A stretch of 64,000 nt of DNA, from assembly GCF_000765805.2 (NCBI RefSeq), contig NZ_JRPD02000001.1, positions 1 through 64,000 of the forward strand. The letters run 5' to 3'. Position 1 is the stretch's first letter. Every line of letters begins with the position of its first letter. Position numbers and translations under genes: made by a program. Positions 18,993 to 28,084 of this stretch are shown in pieces. The notes under the pieces were generated by a model. That model did not search any database. It saw only the letters and a list, made by a program, of their open reading frames with translations, and was not told where the DNA came from. This DNA comes from Helicobacter muridarum (GTDB taxonomy: Bacteria > Campylobacterota > Campylobacteria > Campylobacterales > Helicobacteraceae).

Positions 18993-21900
18993 ATGTTAAA
19001 AATAAAGACTCTTCTTAAAAGTCTTTTTGCCTCTTTGCCTCTTAGTATATTTCTTATGGCTTTGTATGCAGCCTGCATTGGTTGGGCTACTTTTGTAGAG
19101 AGAGATTATGGCACATTGGTAGCAAATGATGTGATATATCATTCATGGTGGTTTGAGACACTTAATGCTTGGTTGTTAATTAATATACTAGGTTGTTTAA
19201 GACAGAGTATAAAACTTGGCGTGAAGATAAGCATGGCTATATTTCACTTCTCTTTTGTTGTTATCATTATTGGAGCTGGCATAACTCGTTTCTATGGTTT
19301 TGAGGGGAATCTAGTTCTAAAAAATGGAGAGACTAGCTCATTTATTCGTTCTGCAGATAGTTTTTTGAATGTGCTAGTAAGTAATGAAATTGGAGAAAAT
19401 TCTAGCCCTCGTGATATAGATCCTCTTGCAAGTTTTAAGGAGGGATTTGAGATCAATCTTAGTCCATATGTTAGATATTCTTCATTTACACTAAAAAAAG
19501 AAGTATTTGATAAGTTTTTGCAAATTAAATCCATAGATATTATTAATTATTCTTTGCAATCTCTTTATGCTGATGCTTCCAAGGGTGAACCAAGTGAGCA
19601 AGATATAGCAGAGGCTAAAAAACAAAATCATTACATTGCGGCTTTTGAGGTTGAGTATGATGGAGTAAAAAAAACTATACAAGTCTCAAATAGGGGTGAA
19701 ATTTCTATAGAGAAATTTGGCAACCGCTACATCACTCTTTCATGGGGACCTAAGTCTATGCTTCTGCCTTTTAGCATTACATTGCAGAAATTTGAAGTTA
19801 TTAATTATCCTGGCTCCCAAATGCCTTCAAGTTATGCTTCCTATGTAGAGGTAAATGACAATGAAAGCGGGGATGTCTTTGAGTATAAGATATTTATGAA
19901 CAATGTCTTAGATTTTAAGGGCTATCGCTTTTTTCAGTCTAGTTATACTACTAATGATTCTGAAGATGGCGTAATTTATACCGGAACAGTGTTATCAGTT
20001 AATAATGATCCTGGCAGGATTCTTACATATATTGGCTATACACTTTTAATCATTGGAGCAATTTGGCTTTTGTTCGATAAGGATTCTAGATTTAGACAGC
20101 TAGGCGATTTTGTTCAGCGTCAAAAGATTCTTTCTTTGTTTGTTGGCATTGTGATTATTTCATTTATTGAGCCCTCTATTGCAAGTCAAGCTAATGCACA
20201 TCATTCCAGATTAAATACATTAGATATATCAAATAAGATAGACGCAAATGCTAAGTCAAAAAATCAAGTTCAAGCTTTTATGCGGTATTTTGATGAGTTA
20301 GCAAATAAACAACAAGAATTAGAGCCTTTGTTAGAAGATTCTAGCCTAGAGGCCATAAAAGCTAGATTAGAATCCCTAAGAAACATTCCAAAAGACTACT
20401 TGCAATCTTTTAGCCAATTACAGATACAAGGCATGGACGGACATATTAAGATAATGGATACGTATAGCCATGAGGTTATGCGTAAAATTGTAGAATCATC
20501 TACATTTCGAGGTCTAAAGCATAATCAATTTTTACTAGGGCTTTTAGCATTACCATATGATATGGCAAAGTTACGTTTTATACGAGTAAAAAATAAGCAG
20601 ATTTTAAAGATGTTAGGAGTTAATCAAGATGCTTTTGTTTCATTTAATGATTTATTTGTAGCAGATTCTTTGAATGACATTTATGAATACGCAATGTTTC
20701 CCACTCAAGAGTCATTAGATAAATTCAAGCAGGGCTACAAGCTCTATCACTTCGTGATTACTGCAATCAAAAAGCCCGAATCAGAACGTAATGAATTTGA
20801 TAAGCAGATTCTAAAACTCCATGATAAGATGGACTATCTTATGCCTTTTTCTATTTGGAATTACATGAGGATATTCCCAAATCCAAATAATATAAACTTA
20901 GATTTAAATCGAACTAGCCAAGTTGGCAATTTGAATATGGAGACTAAACAAGGCGAGGATAAAAGCAATAATGACATAATAGGCACAAGTGTTGTGCCAC
21001 ATGAGGAAATATCCCCAGATTTATTCCACGAGCTTCATACTTGGCACTCTTTAGGGAATCCATTTTTGCTAAAAGACCCATTGCTAATTTATTTCTATAA
21101 TAGCCTTGTAATAGCCTTGCAGCAGGGCATATTGCAAAATGATTGGAGTAGATTACCGCAAGCTTTGAATGCTATACACGATTATCAAGAGCGAACTGCT
21201 GGAGTCTTATATTTAGATTCTATGCATGTTAAGTCTGAATTACTACTAAACTCCATAGACATTTTCCCTATTTCGCAGTATTTTTACTTGATTTTGGGCA
21301 TGATTCTGTTTTTCATTGCGCTTATTGCTATTATAATTAATAAGAAGATTCCGCAGTGGTTAGGACGTAGCATATATATTATATTGATGCTAGTTTTTAT
21401 ATCGCATACTATAGGACTTTTGCTGCGTTGGTATGTTGGTGGTCATGCCCCTTGGAGCAATGCTTATGAATCCATGTTATATATTGCTTGGGCTAGCGCG
21501 TTATCAGGCATTGTTATATTACGTAAATCATATTTTGCACTTTGTGGATCTAGCTTTTTGGCAGGAATGGCACTAACTGTTGCACATTGGGGGTTTATGG
21601 ATCCTCAAATTGGTAATTTGCAGCCTGTTCTACAATCTTATTGGCTTAATATTCATGTAGCTATTATTGTAGCTAGTTATGGATTCTTAGGGTTATCGCT
21701 CATGCTAGGAGCGGTAAATATGATTCTATTTATCTTTAGAAACCCCAATCGACCACAAATTGATAGCTCCATCCTTTCCATTAGCGCAATTAATGAAATG
21801 AGCATGATTATAGGCGTGCTTATGCTAAGTGTTGGAACATTTCTAGGAGGAGTTTGGGCTAATGAATCTTGGGGACGATATTGGAGTTGGGATTCTAAGG

Positions 21901-22199
21901 AGACTTGGTCTCTTGTTTCCATTGGTGTATATGCCTGTGTGCTTCATATTAGATTGCTCAAGATAGTGCATATCGTTTATATATTTAATGCGTTATCAGT
22001 ATTGGCATTTTATAGCATTATCATGACATATTTTGGTGTGAATTATTATCTTGCCACGGGTCTTCATTCCTATGCTAGAGGAGATGCAGCAAATGAAATA
22101 AGTATTAGGATTATTATTTGTGTTGGAATTACTCTTCTTATTGTATTGTTAGCTTTTTTAAAGAGGAAGCTACCACAGACTAAGGATTTGTATGGTTAG
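18993..22199 (+). CDS. ccsBA: Fused cytochrome c biogenesis protein CcsBA (System II)
   Basis: Exports heme and attaches it to apocytochrome c at the outer face of the inner membrane. The N-terminal half is ResB/CcsB-like: several TMs, then a large periplasmic domain from about residue 100 to 340. The C-terminal half is CcsA/ResC-like, with GGHAPWSNAYESM and the tryptophan-rich WxWD heme-binding motif (YWSWDSKETW, near residue 960). I choose ATG 18993 over the TTG at 18966 because GAAGGG lies at proper spacing before it. The length of 1068 residues is typical of Helicobacter fusions. It ends with the cytochrome block and is followed by a convergent spacer. Confidence 0.95.
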   Translation: MLKIKTLLKSLFASLPLSIFLMALYAACIGWATFVERDYGTLVANDVIYHSWWFETLNAWLLINILGCLRQSIKLGVKISMAIFHFSFVVIIIGAGITRFYGFEGNLVLKNGETSSFIRSADSFLNVLVSNEIGENSSPRDIDPLASFKEGFEINLSPYVRYSSFTLKKEVFDKFLQIKSIDIINYSLQSLYADASKGEPSEQDIAEAKKQNHYIAAFEVEYDGVKKTIQVSNRGEISIEKFGNRYITLSWGPKSMLLPFSITLQKFEVINYPGSQMPSSYASYVEVNDNESGDVFEYKIFMNNVLDFKGYRFFQSSYTTNDSEDGVIYTGTVLSVNNDPGRILTYIGYTLLIIGAIWLLFDKDSRFRQLGDFVQRQKILSLFVGIVIISFIEPSIASQANAHHSRLNTLDISNKIDANAKSKNQVQAFMRYFDELANKQQELEPLLEDSSLEAIKARLESLRNIPKDYLQSFSQLQIQGMDGHIKIMDTYSHEVMRKIVESSTFRGLKHNQFLLGLLALPYDMAKLRFIRVKNKQILKMLGVNQDAFVSFNDLFVADSLNDIYEYAMFPTQESLDKFKQGYKLYHFVITAIKKPESERNEFDKQILKLHDKMDYLMPFSIWNYMRIFPNPNNINLDLNRTSQVGNLNMETKQGEDKSNNDIIGTSVVPHEEISPDLFHELHTWHSLGNPFLLKDPLLIYFYNSLVIALQQGILQNDWSRLPQALNAIHDYQERTAGVLYLDSMHVKSELLLNSIDIFPISQYFYLILGMILFFIALIAIIINKKIPQWLGRSIYIILMLVFISHTIGLLLRWYVGGHAPWSNAYESMLYIAWASALSGIVILRKSYFALCGSSFLAGMALTVAHWGFMDPQIGNLQPVLQSYWLNIHVAIIVASYGFLGLSLMLGAVNMILFIFRNPNRPQIDSSILSISAINEMSMIIGVLMLSVGTFLGGVWANESWGRYWSWDSKETWSLVSIGVYACVLHIRLLKIVHIVYIFNALSVLAFYSIIMTYFGVNYYLATGLHSYARGDAANEISIRIIICVGITLLIVLLAFLKRKLPQTKDLYG

Positions 22200-22305
22200 T
22201 ATAACCTTATGTTTTACTATGCCTTATCAAATGCTAAGCAAGAAAACTATTGCTTCTTATATGGGAGATGAATTATTATTTTGTTAAAAATATACTAAAA
22301 TTCTA

Positions 22306-22330
22306 ATAATTCCTTTGTGTTAGGAATTAT
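22306..22330 (+). terminator. Hairpin downstream of ccsBA
   Basis: ATAATTCCT (22306-22314) pairs with AGGAATTAT (22322-22330) across a 7-base loop, about 100 bases after the ccsBA stop. No strong U-tract follows. It is a candidate terminator in the 300-base convergent spacer to dapF. I see no gene in that spacer. Confidence 0.4.
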
Positions 22331-22414
22331 CCTACCTAAGATTCTAAACAAAAGCCTTATTAGTTAGCTAAGATAACTTAACTTTAATTTGCTGCTCTCA
22401 CAACTTTTAAGTTA

Positions 22415-22426
22415 GGGGGGGGGGGG
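22415..22426. repeat. Poly-G tract, 12 bases
   Basis: An uninterrupted run of 12 G, very unusual in this AT-rich DNA. Such tracts are phase-variable by slippage in Helicobacter and Campylobacter. Here it lies between convergent ccsBA and dapF, outside any convincing ORF, about 75 bases beyond the 3' end of dapF. Confidence 0.9.
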
Positions 22427-22499
22427 TAATTCATGCAAAGTTTTTAGACTTGATAAATTGTATTTATATTATGTATATGTAAATCTATTTTGCATATAC

Positions 22500-23288
22500 C
22501 TATATAACACAATGGCATATTTTTCTTGCTATACCGCTACAATATATTTCATTATTTATATGGTTAACCTTTAATGCTTCTTTGCTAGGTGGGACTAAGA
22601 TTCCTTCTTTAGAAAAATCTCCAATACAAATATATACAGCACTAGCTCCAGTTCCACAAGCCTGCGTAACACCTTCTACACCACGCTCGTAAGTAGCGTA
22701 ATAAGTCATTTTAGAATCTTTAAATGCAATGCTTACATTGGCATTATATTTGTGGCGAAGTTTCGATAAGAATTGAGTATCTGCCACTAAGCTGTAATAC
22801 TCTTTCATAGATGATACTAGGCATACTAGATGTGGAATTGTTATATCAATTAATTCAAACTCATAGATGTTATTTTTTCTATATTCTACAAAATTGCCTT
22901 TTATGGTATATTTACCAATTTTGCTTTGAATATATGCCTCTTTATCACTTATAATTTCTTTAATCTCTGTTGAGATGATTCCAGCTTTACTAAGAAAATT
23001 ATGCTTATTTGGAGCTAAGTTATTGTGATTAGCATATAGGCTTACTGCTCGGCTAGCATTTCCGCACATATCAGACACGCTACCATCTGCGTTGTAGAAT
23101 TCCCATTTATATGATGCATCAATGTCTTTTTCCTCTATAGATAGCGGCAATAGCACAACTAAACCATCAGCTCCTATGCCATTAAATCTATTGCAAAGTT
23201 TAACTGCCATGTCATTTCTATTTGCTGGTAAAAAGCTATGAAATATTAGAAAATCATTTCCACTTGCACAATATTTACTAATTAGCAT
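22500..23288 (-). CDS. dapF: Diaminopimelate epimerase
   Basis: Cofactor-independent conversion of LL- to meso-diaminopimelate for peptidoglycan and lysine. The two catalytic cysteines are present: C75 in DMCGNASR and C211 in QACGTGAS. The substrate-binding NADGS segment is at 66-70. The 262 residues are the usual length. The gene stands alone on the minus strand, divergent from dnaX. Its pathway partner dapE is at the right end of the window. Confidence 0.95.
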   Translation of the reverse strand: MLISKYCASGNDFLIFHSFLPANRNDMAVKLCNRFNGIGADGLVVLLPLSIEEKDIDASYKWEFYNADGSVSDMCGNASRAVSLYANHNNLAPNKHNFLSKAGIISTEIKEIISDKEAYIQSKIGKYTIKGNFVEYRKNNIYEFELIDITIPHLVCLVSSMKEYYSLVADTQFLSKLRHKYNANVSIAFKDSKMTYYATYERGVEGVTQACGTGASAVYICIGDFSKEGILVPPSKEALKVNHINNEIYCSGIARKICHCVI

Positions 23289-23396
23289 TTTGTTTCCTGT
23301 TAATTTTTCAGTTTTATATTATTATTATATTATTAGTTGTTTTAACATAAGCATTTTTATTCTATAATCTAGCTATTTTTACATTATGAGTGCTAT

Positions 23397-25430
23397 ATGG
23401 TTACCAATGATGACATGCCACCATGGGATATAAATCAAGATTCTAAGAATCCAATTGATATAAATATGCCTTTTGTTGCCCCAAAGAGCATATTTGATAT
23501 AGAATTTATCCCATCTAAGCAAGCTACAAAAATTCCAGATAAAATATATAATCCACAGCAAAACCAATCCGCTGTTAATGTAGAAACAAAATCCCAGCCC
23601 CTGGATAATACTTTAAACTCAAAGCCCATAGTTCAAAATCAAGCCTTAGCCATCAAATACAGACCAAAGCTATTTTCTGAATTAATAGGTCAAGAGAGTG
23701 TTACTAAGACCCTTTGCCTAGCCCTTGATACGGGCAGAATCTCACATGCATATCTATTTAGCGGACTGCGTGGTAGTGGCAAAACCTCTTCGGCTAGAAT
23801 CTTTGCACGATGCTTGCAGTGTCAAGTGGGCATAAGCTCCAATCCGTGCGGGAGCTGCGCTAGCTGTGTTGCTGCTCTAAATGGGAATAGCCTTGATATT
23901 ATAGAGTTAGATGGGGCTAGCAATAGAAAGATAGATGATATTCGAGAGCTTATTGAGCAGACTAAATATAAACCTAGTATTGCTAGATTTAAGGTATTTA
24001 TTATTGATGAGGTGCATATGCTAACTAGAGAGGCATTTAACTCATTATTAAAGACATTGGAAGAGCCTCCTAGTTATGTGAAGTTTATTCTAGCTACCAC
24101 AGATCCGCTAAAAATTCCATCAACTATCCTTAGTCGCACACAGCATTTTAGATTTAAGAAGATCTCTAATGTCGCGCTTAAGAATCATCTAAGCAAAATA
24201 CTTGACAAAGAAGGAATAAGTTATGATAATGCTAGCATTGATATAGTTGTTCGTAATGGACATGGGAGCGTTCGAGATACTCTTACTTTGCTTGATCAGG
24301 CTATTATTTTTTGCGAAGGAAACTTAAGCACAGATAAGGTAGCAAATATGCTAGGCTCTCTTGATCTGGCTAGCTTTGATTCTTTATTTCAAGCTTTGTT
24401 ACAAAAAGATAGGCTAGAGTGTTTAAGATTTGTTGATTTGCTTGATAGCTATGATGTAGAAATGGTATTAGATTCTCTTAGTTTGTATATCAAAGATAAG
24501 CTTATGCAAGATTTGATTATGCCAGTCATGGCTATGCGCTATGCAAATATTATTGCAGATTCTAAGGCATTGTTGCAAATTGATTGTGATGAAGAATTTT
24601 GCTTGCTTCTTACTGTGCTAAAAATGCTTGAAGCCCAAAAGATTCATGATATAGAATCAAGCATAGCTGCGCTGGAATCCAATCGAGCCTTTCAACAAGA
24701 GCTTACATCTATCTCACAGCTTGGTGATGCTAAAACGCAGCCAGCGCATGTATTAGAAGATGCAAGGAACAATTTACAATCTGATTCTAAGCTTAATCCA
24801 AATGCATTAGAAACAAAATCACAAGCAAGTAGTTTAGATAATATCACCGTAATGCAAGATGAATTAAGCAACACAAATACATTAAATAATCAATCTCAAG
24901 AGATTAATACTAATTTAGATATTAACACATTAAACGAACAAGAGCCATCATTAGAGCAGAAGCAAAAATATTCTCAAATGCTGCAAGCAATTAGTCAAAG
25001 GGACTTTGACACAGGTGAAATCTTTGAGAATCACATTACATTTGATAAAGTAGATTCTTCATTTATTTATTTGAGTGCATATACCAATGAAGAGCAAAAT
25101 CTAATATTGCGACAATCATATAAGGGAATCCTAGATATAGCGCGCCAAGTCTTTGGGCTTCACATTTCTATTAAGGTTGATAAAAAGCCTCCAAGCTCAT
25201 ATCAAGTTCCACTAAAAACGCAGGTTATTACCAAGGTTGATAATAGTACTAATGCAAGTATAGAATCTATACATAATCAAACACCAAAGCAAGCGTTAAA
25301 TCTTAAGCAAAATACTATACGTCTAGGCGAAGAAACGATAAAGGATTTTGTAAAAGATAATCAAAAAATATTAGATACAATAAAGAGCGAGTTAGGTATA
25401 AACAATGTAAAGTTGGTGGATTATAAATAA
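23397..25430 (+). CDS. dnaX: DNA polymerase III gamma/tau subunit
   Basis: Clamp-loader ATPase. The canonical start (QALAIKYRP) is only reached at residue 82. The AAA+ core has SGLRGSGKTS (122-131), a zinc module with four Cys between 139 and 157 (CLQC, CGSCASC), DEVHML, and the sensor SRT. A Gln/Asn-rich linker and a small C-domain follow. No start codon lies near residue 82, so the 81-residue N-terminal extension, rich in P, N and Q, seems to be translated. This is unusual for DnaX. The stop overlaps the start of the next gene (TAATG). Confidence 0.94.
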   Translation: MVTNDDMPPWDINQDSKNPIDINMPFVAPKSIFDIEFIPSKQATKIPDKIYNPQQNQSAVNVETKSQPLDNTLNSKPIVQNQALAIKYRPKLFSELIGQESVTKTLCLALDTGRISHAYLFSGLRGSGKTSSARIFARCLQCQVGISSNPCGSCASCVAALNGNSLDIIELDGASNRKIDDIRELIEQTKYKPSIARFKVFIIDEVHMLTREAFNSLLKTLEEPPSYVKFILATTDPLKIPSTILSRTQHFRFKKISNVALKNHLSKILDKEGISYDNASIDIVVRNGHGSVRDTLTLLDQAIIFCEGNLSTDKVANMLGSLDLASFDSLFQALLQKDRLECLRFVDLLDSYDVEMVLDSLSLYIKDKLMQDLIMPVMAMRYANIIADSKALLQIDCDEEFCLLLTVLKMLEAQKIHDIESSIAALESNRAFQQELTSISQLGDAKTQPAHVLEDARNNLQSDSKLNPNALETKSQASSLDNITVMQDELSNTNTLNNQSQEINTNLDINTLNEQEPSLEQKQKYSQMLQAISQRDFDTGEIFENHITFDKVDSSFIYLSAYTNEEQNLILRQSYKGILDIARQVFGLHISIKVDKKPPSSYQVPLKTQVITKVDNSTNASIESIHNQTPKQALNLKQNTIRLGEETIKDFVKDNQKILDTIKSELGINNVKLVDYK

Positions 25431-26137
25431 TGCGCTTAACCTATTACCTTATGTTTATGATGTTTATATCAACTTGCTTGGCTAGAGATGAGCTATATAA
25501 TACCAAGCAGGAATTAGAGCAAGACATCCAAATCCAACAAAATTCACAAAATCAAATTGACTTTATTAGAAGAGAATATAAGGGTAATCCAGCTGCAAGT
25601 GACTTAATATATTACAAGCAAAATAAAGCTCAAGAAGAAATACAAAAAGATACCTTGCTAAATATAGAGCCAAGTAGAGAGCCAGAAATAGAGCAGGTTG
25701 CCTCTAGTATGCTATATGAATTTACTGTGTTGTATACATTTAAGATTGTCAATGATGTTCCATATGGGGAGAGTTATAAAATATCTGTGCCTTTAGTATC
25801 TAAGGCAAACAATAAGCATATAGCAAAAACTTGCGAAATATCAACAAAGGAGACATATTATTCTCTAATGTTATATCCTTATTATACTCCTTCGCAAAGC
25901 CAAGCAAGTATAAAGAAGCAAACACAATATAAACTATATGACTTCTTGCAAGAATACAAAAGTGATGTGATTGTATGCCTAATGCAACATAGTACTCTAA
26001 TTGATGATGTGAATCTAAACATAAACTTACAATCCAATACTAAGACGCTTGCTAGCGTTAAGGCACATTTATTTGTAAGTTTTAATGGCGGTATTTTAAC
26101 GCTTAATATCCTTGAGATAAAAGATAAAGATAATTGA
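25430..26137 (+). CDS. Exported hypothetical protein coupled to dnaX
   Basis: 235 residues starting on the last base of the dnaX stop (TAATG), so translation is probably coupled. The first 18 residues (LTYYLMFMMFISTCLA) look like a signal peptide. A charged Gln/Glu-rich region follows, then a mixed alpha/beta domain with two cysteines (C138, C160) that could pair in the periplasm. I recognise no family. It ends at a 1.1-kb spacer that leads into the prophage island. Confidence 0.7.
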   Translation: MRLTYYLMFMMFISTCLARDELYNTKQELEQDIQIQQNSQNQIDFIRREYKGNPAASDLIYYKQNKAQEEIQKDTLLNIEPSREPEIEQVASSMLYEFTVLYTFKIVNDVPYGESYKISVPLVSKANNKHIAKTCEISTKETYYSLMLYPYYTPSQSQASIKKQTQYKLYDFLQEYKSDVIVCLMQHSTLIDDVNLNINLQSNTKTLASVKAHLFVSFNGGILTLNILEIKDKDN

Positions 26138-26791
26138 GACGTAATGTTCATGGTTAGATTTAGCTGTTACAATGATATTGAAGCTTAATTTAAGTCAAGT
26201 AAAATTGTTTAAGCTCATTTTACTTTGCTATTTAAGCCTTGAGATAGAAATAGATATGTGTATATAATTACACAACAATTTTCTAATTAGCCAAGAATAT
26301 CCTCATTGCGCAATTCTCTATATGTGCATTAAAGCGTTTGCAATCTAATCATTTTGTTTTCAAATGTATTGTTGAAGTTTAGAATCAAACTTGTCATGTT
26401 TGGGCATAGCCTGCTTGTCATGCTTGAATGAAGCGAAACATCTTTAAGGATTAGCTGAGAGATATTTCAGACATTCGCCTTCAATATGACAATGCAAATG
26501 TTTTACTTTTTCGCGCATGACAAGGATAAATTTTGTCATTTCTTAAACGAAGTAAAGAATCTCTATTAATTAAATGTTTTTCTTCGCTCGCATGTCGCGT
26601 GAATGATTTGGGACTACTAACATACGTGACAAGTTTTAGAATCTGCTTTTAACCTATCATCAAGTCAAATTTAGAATTTAGATTCTATGAGTTCTTTAAC
26701 AAAAGAATGGCAGAAATTATTTATAAATCAACTATTTTTTGTATTTTTATTTTTATATATTATTAAAGTATTTGTATAAGTTGGGGAGTGA

Positions 26792-26822
26792 ATAGAGGGG
26801 CATGGGAATTGTGCCCCTCTAT
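26792..26822. terminator. 11-bp hairpin, terminator-like or part of an RNA
   Basis: ATAGAGGGGCA (26792-26802) pairs perfectly with TGCCCCTCTAT (26812-26822) across 9 bases. It is GC-rich in otherwise AT-rich DNA. No immediate U-tract follows, so it may be an RNA structural element rather than a terminator. Confidence 0.5.
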
Positions 26823-27132
26823 GTGCCTGAAAAATCCTTGAAAATCCATTTGTGTATTTTTATAATTTTTATGTTAAAAGCTTTTGTATTTATATTTGTG
26901 TGCTTGGATTTAAGACTTATGGTTTGCTTTGTTTCTTTGAGTGGGCAACATAGAGATTTGGCAGCATAAAATTCTCTTGTGCTTTGTGTCAATATATTGC
27001 TCTTGGTGCTTTAGATTGTGTTGTATTAAAATAGATGTTTTGCTTTGCTCAACATAACAATAGGGTAAAAATCTTTAGAATGACAAAAGACTTCTGTAGA
27101 TCTGCAAATGAAATTAAAGTCATTTCTCGTTT

Positions 27133-27176
27133 AAAATCAAAGTGGGCGTTAAACTGCTATTGCCCACTTTGATTTT
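27133..27176. terminator. 15-bp hairpin next to repressor genes
   Basis: AAAATCAAAGTGGGC (27133-27147) pairs perfectly with GCCCACTTTGATTTT (27162-27176) across 14 bases, and ATTT follows on the plus strand. It lies just beyond the 3' end of the split repressor gene on the minus strand and could terminate from both sides. Confidence 0.65.
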
Positions 27177-27283
27177 ATTTGATGAAAATACTCTCATTGT
27201 TGTTTTATATAAACACTTACTTTAGCTATATATCTTGATTAACTTTTATCAATTTTAAATGTATCTCATTAGTCGTAACGCAA

Positions 27284-27526
27284 TTACAACGCATTAATGA
27301 TGCCTCTAACTCTCCCAACCACGATAATATCATCTAGTGCATATTGCATTGGTGCATAAGCTTCATTTACACTTACAAGCATGAGGTTAGAATCTGCTGT
27401 GATTTTAGAGTTTGTGTGGTAGCATTGCTTTACAAACACATCATCCTTTGTGTTTATCGCATATATTTTTCCATTTTTTATATCTTTTGCGCTAGTGTCG
27501 ATAAAACAAAGGCTTTCTTCGCTCAT
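27284..27526 (-). pseudogene. S24/LexA-type repressor C-terminal fragment
   Basis: The 80 codons match the distal half of an S24 peptidase domain: CFIDTSAKDIKNGKIYAI (the strand after the usual GDSM serine loop), then DDVFVKQ with the expected lysine region, and a terminal DDIIVVGRVRG. The Gly-Asp-Ser-Met serine motif is missing, and no ribosome binding site precedes the ATG. It lies in the same frame as the HTH gene to its right, separated by two in-frame stops. The likeliest reading is a once single repressor that suffered an internal deletion. Confidence 0.7.
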
Positions 27527-27550
27527 CGCTATTGTCGTATAAAACTAGCA

Positions 27551-27760
27551 TTATTTTTTATACTTACTTAAAATCTCTAGTAGCTCATCTAAGGCTAAAC
27601 CTTTTTCATAATAATATAAAAAAGGTTCTACCCATACAGGAGTTTCATCCTTTTGCTTCCAATTCATCATGGTTTGATAAGGCATCCCGATAATTTCACT
27701 AAAATCTTTTTTTGAGATTTTTAATGCTTCCAATCTTTTCTCAAAGTCTGTATTATTCAT
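27551..27760 (-). CDS. Small HTH repressor (CI-like N-terminal domain)
   Basis: 69 residues with a helix-turn-helix (ISKKDFSEIIGMPYQTMMNWKQ), as in lambda-type repressors, followed by YYEKGLALDELLEILSKYKK. It is divergent from the first plus-strand cassette across a 152-base control region with paired operators. It could still bind DNA, but without its S24 domain it should not self-cleave after DNA damage and may dimerise poorly. It may be a truncated repressor or an independent small regulator. Confidence 0.65.
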   Translation of the reverse strand: MNNTDFEKRLEALKISKKDFSEIIGMPYQTMMNWKQKDETPVWVEPFLYYYEKGLALDELLEILSKYKK

Positions 27761-27800
27761 TTGTGTCCCAAATATATTAATATGATTATAATCATAGATT

Positions 27801-27887
27801 AAATTAACTAAAATAATTATAAAACATTTGACAAAATAATTAAAATAATATATAATTATCCTATAAATTAATTATTTTAGTTAATTT
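27801..27887 (+). promoter_or_regulatory. Divergent control region: consensus promoter between inverted operators
   Basis: TTGACA (27828-27833), a 17-base spacer and TATAAT (27851-27856) form a perfect sigma-70 promoter reading right. A 19-bp sequence at 27801-27819 (core TTAACTAAAATAATTA) recurs as its exact inverse complement at 27869-27887. The two copies flank the promoter like repressor sites. This is the expected layout of a phage lysogeny switch acting on the 22-aa cassette. The likely ligand is the divergent HTH protein (27551-27760) or the 76-aa HTH protein. Confidence 0.75.
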
Positions 27888-27912
27888 ATAAATCAACGAA
27901 AGGGGGCACAAG

Positions 27913-27981
27913 ATGAAAAGAATAGATTTGATAATCGCCATTTTAAATCTAATCATTGCTTTGTTAGCTTTCTTTGGATAG
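27913..27981 (+). CDS. 22-aa hydrophobic peptide (cassette 1)
   Basis: A tiny ORF encoding MKRIDLIIAILNLIIALLAFFG, led by AAAGGGGGCACAAG at ideal spacing and by the consensus promoter at 27828-27856. It is a single membrane helix with two basic residues at its N-terminus. Size and composition recall type I toxins or leader peptides. A strong hairpin with a U-tract follows within 20 bases. I know of no exact homologue. Confidence 0.6.
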   Translation: MKRIDLIIAILNLIIALLAFFG

Positions 27982-27999
27982 CAAAGCAATGGAGGGGTA

Positions 28000-28044
28000 G
28001 CAAGGGGCTTAAAGCTTAAGCTTTAGCCTTGCGCCCTGCTTTTT
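28000..28044 (+). terminator. Hairpin plus U-tract after the 22-aa ORF
   Basis: GCAAGG at 28000-28005 pairs with CCTTGC at 28027-28032, and the stem continues inward, with two bulges, to an AAAGC-TTAA-GCTTT core. TTTTT lies at 28040-28044. It is positioned between the tiny ORF and the 38-aa ORF, as in attenuators, and could also stabilise a toxin mRNA. Confidence 0.6.
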
Positions 28045-28084
28045 ATCTGTGTGCTTTATTATATCCTAGTTTAGGAGGTTGTTT

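Larger units (their letters stand above)
26138..27283. other. Long gene-free spacer at the left edge of the prophage island
   Basis: I see no ORF with a ribosome binding site in 1.1 kb. The stretch contains degenerate copies of an element with phrases such as TTCAATATGACAA and TTAGAATGACAAAAG. Related phrases recur at 38.0-38.2 kb on the other side of the island. It also holds two strong hairpins, listed separately. It could contain an unannotated RNA gene. Confidence 0.5.

Noticed and set aside
26138-27283. Possible tmRNA, 6S RNA or RNase P RNA
   Set aside because: None of the conserved core sequences of these RNAs could be found by eye, so only the hairpins are reported.
27344-27571. 75-codon plus-strand frame over the repressor fragment
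   Set aside because: Antisense to the S24 fragment and composition typical of a shadow frame.
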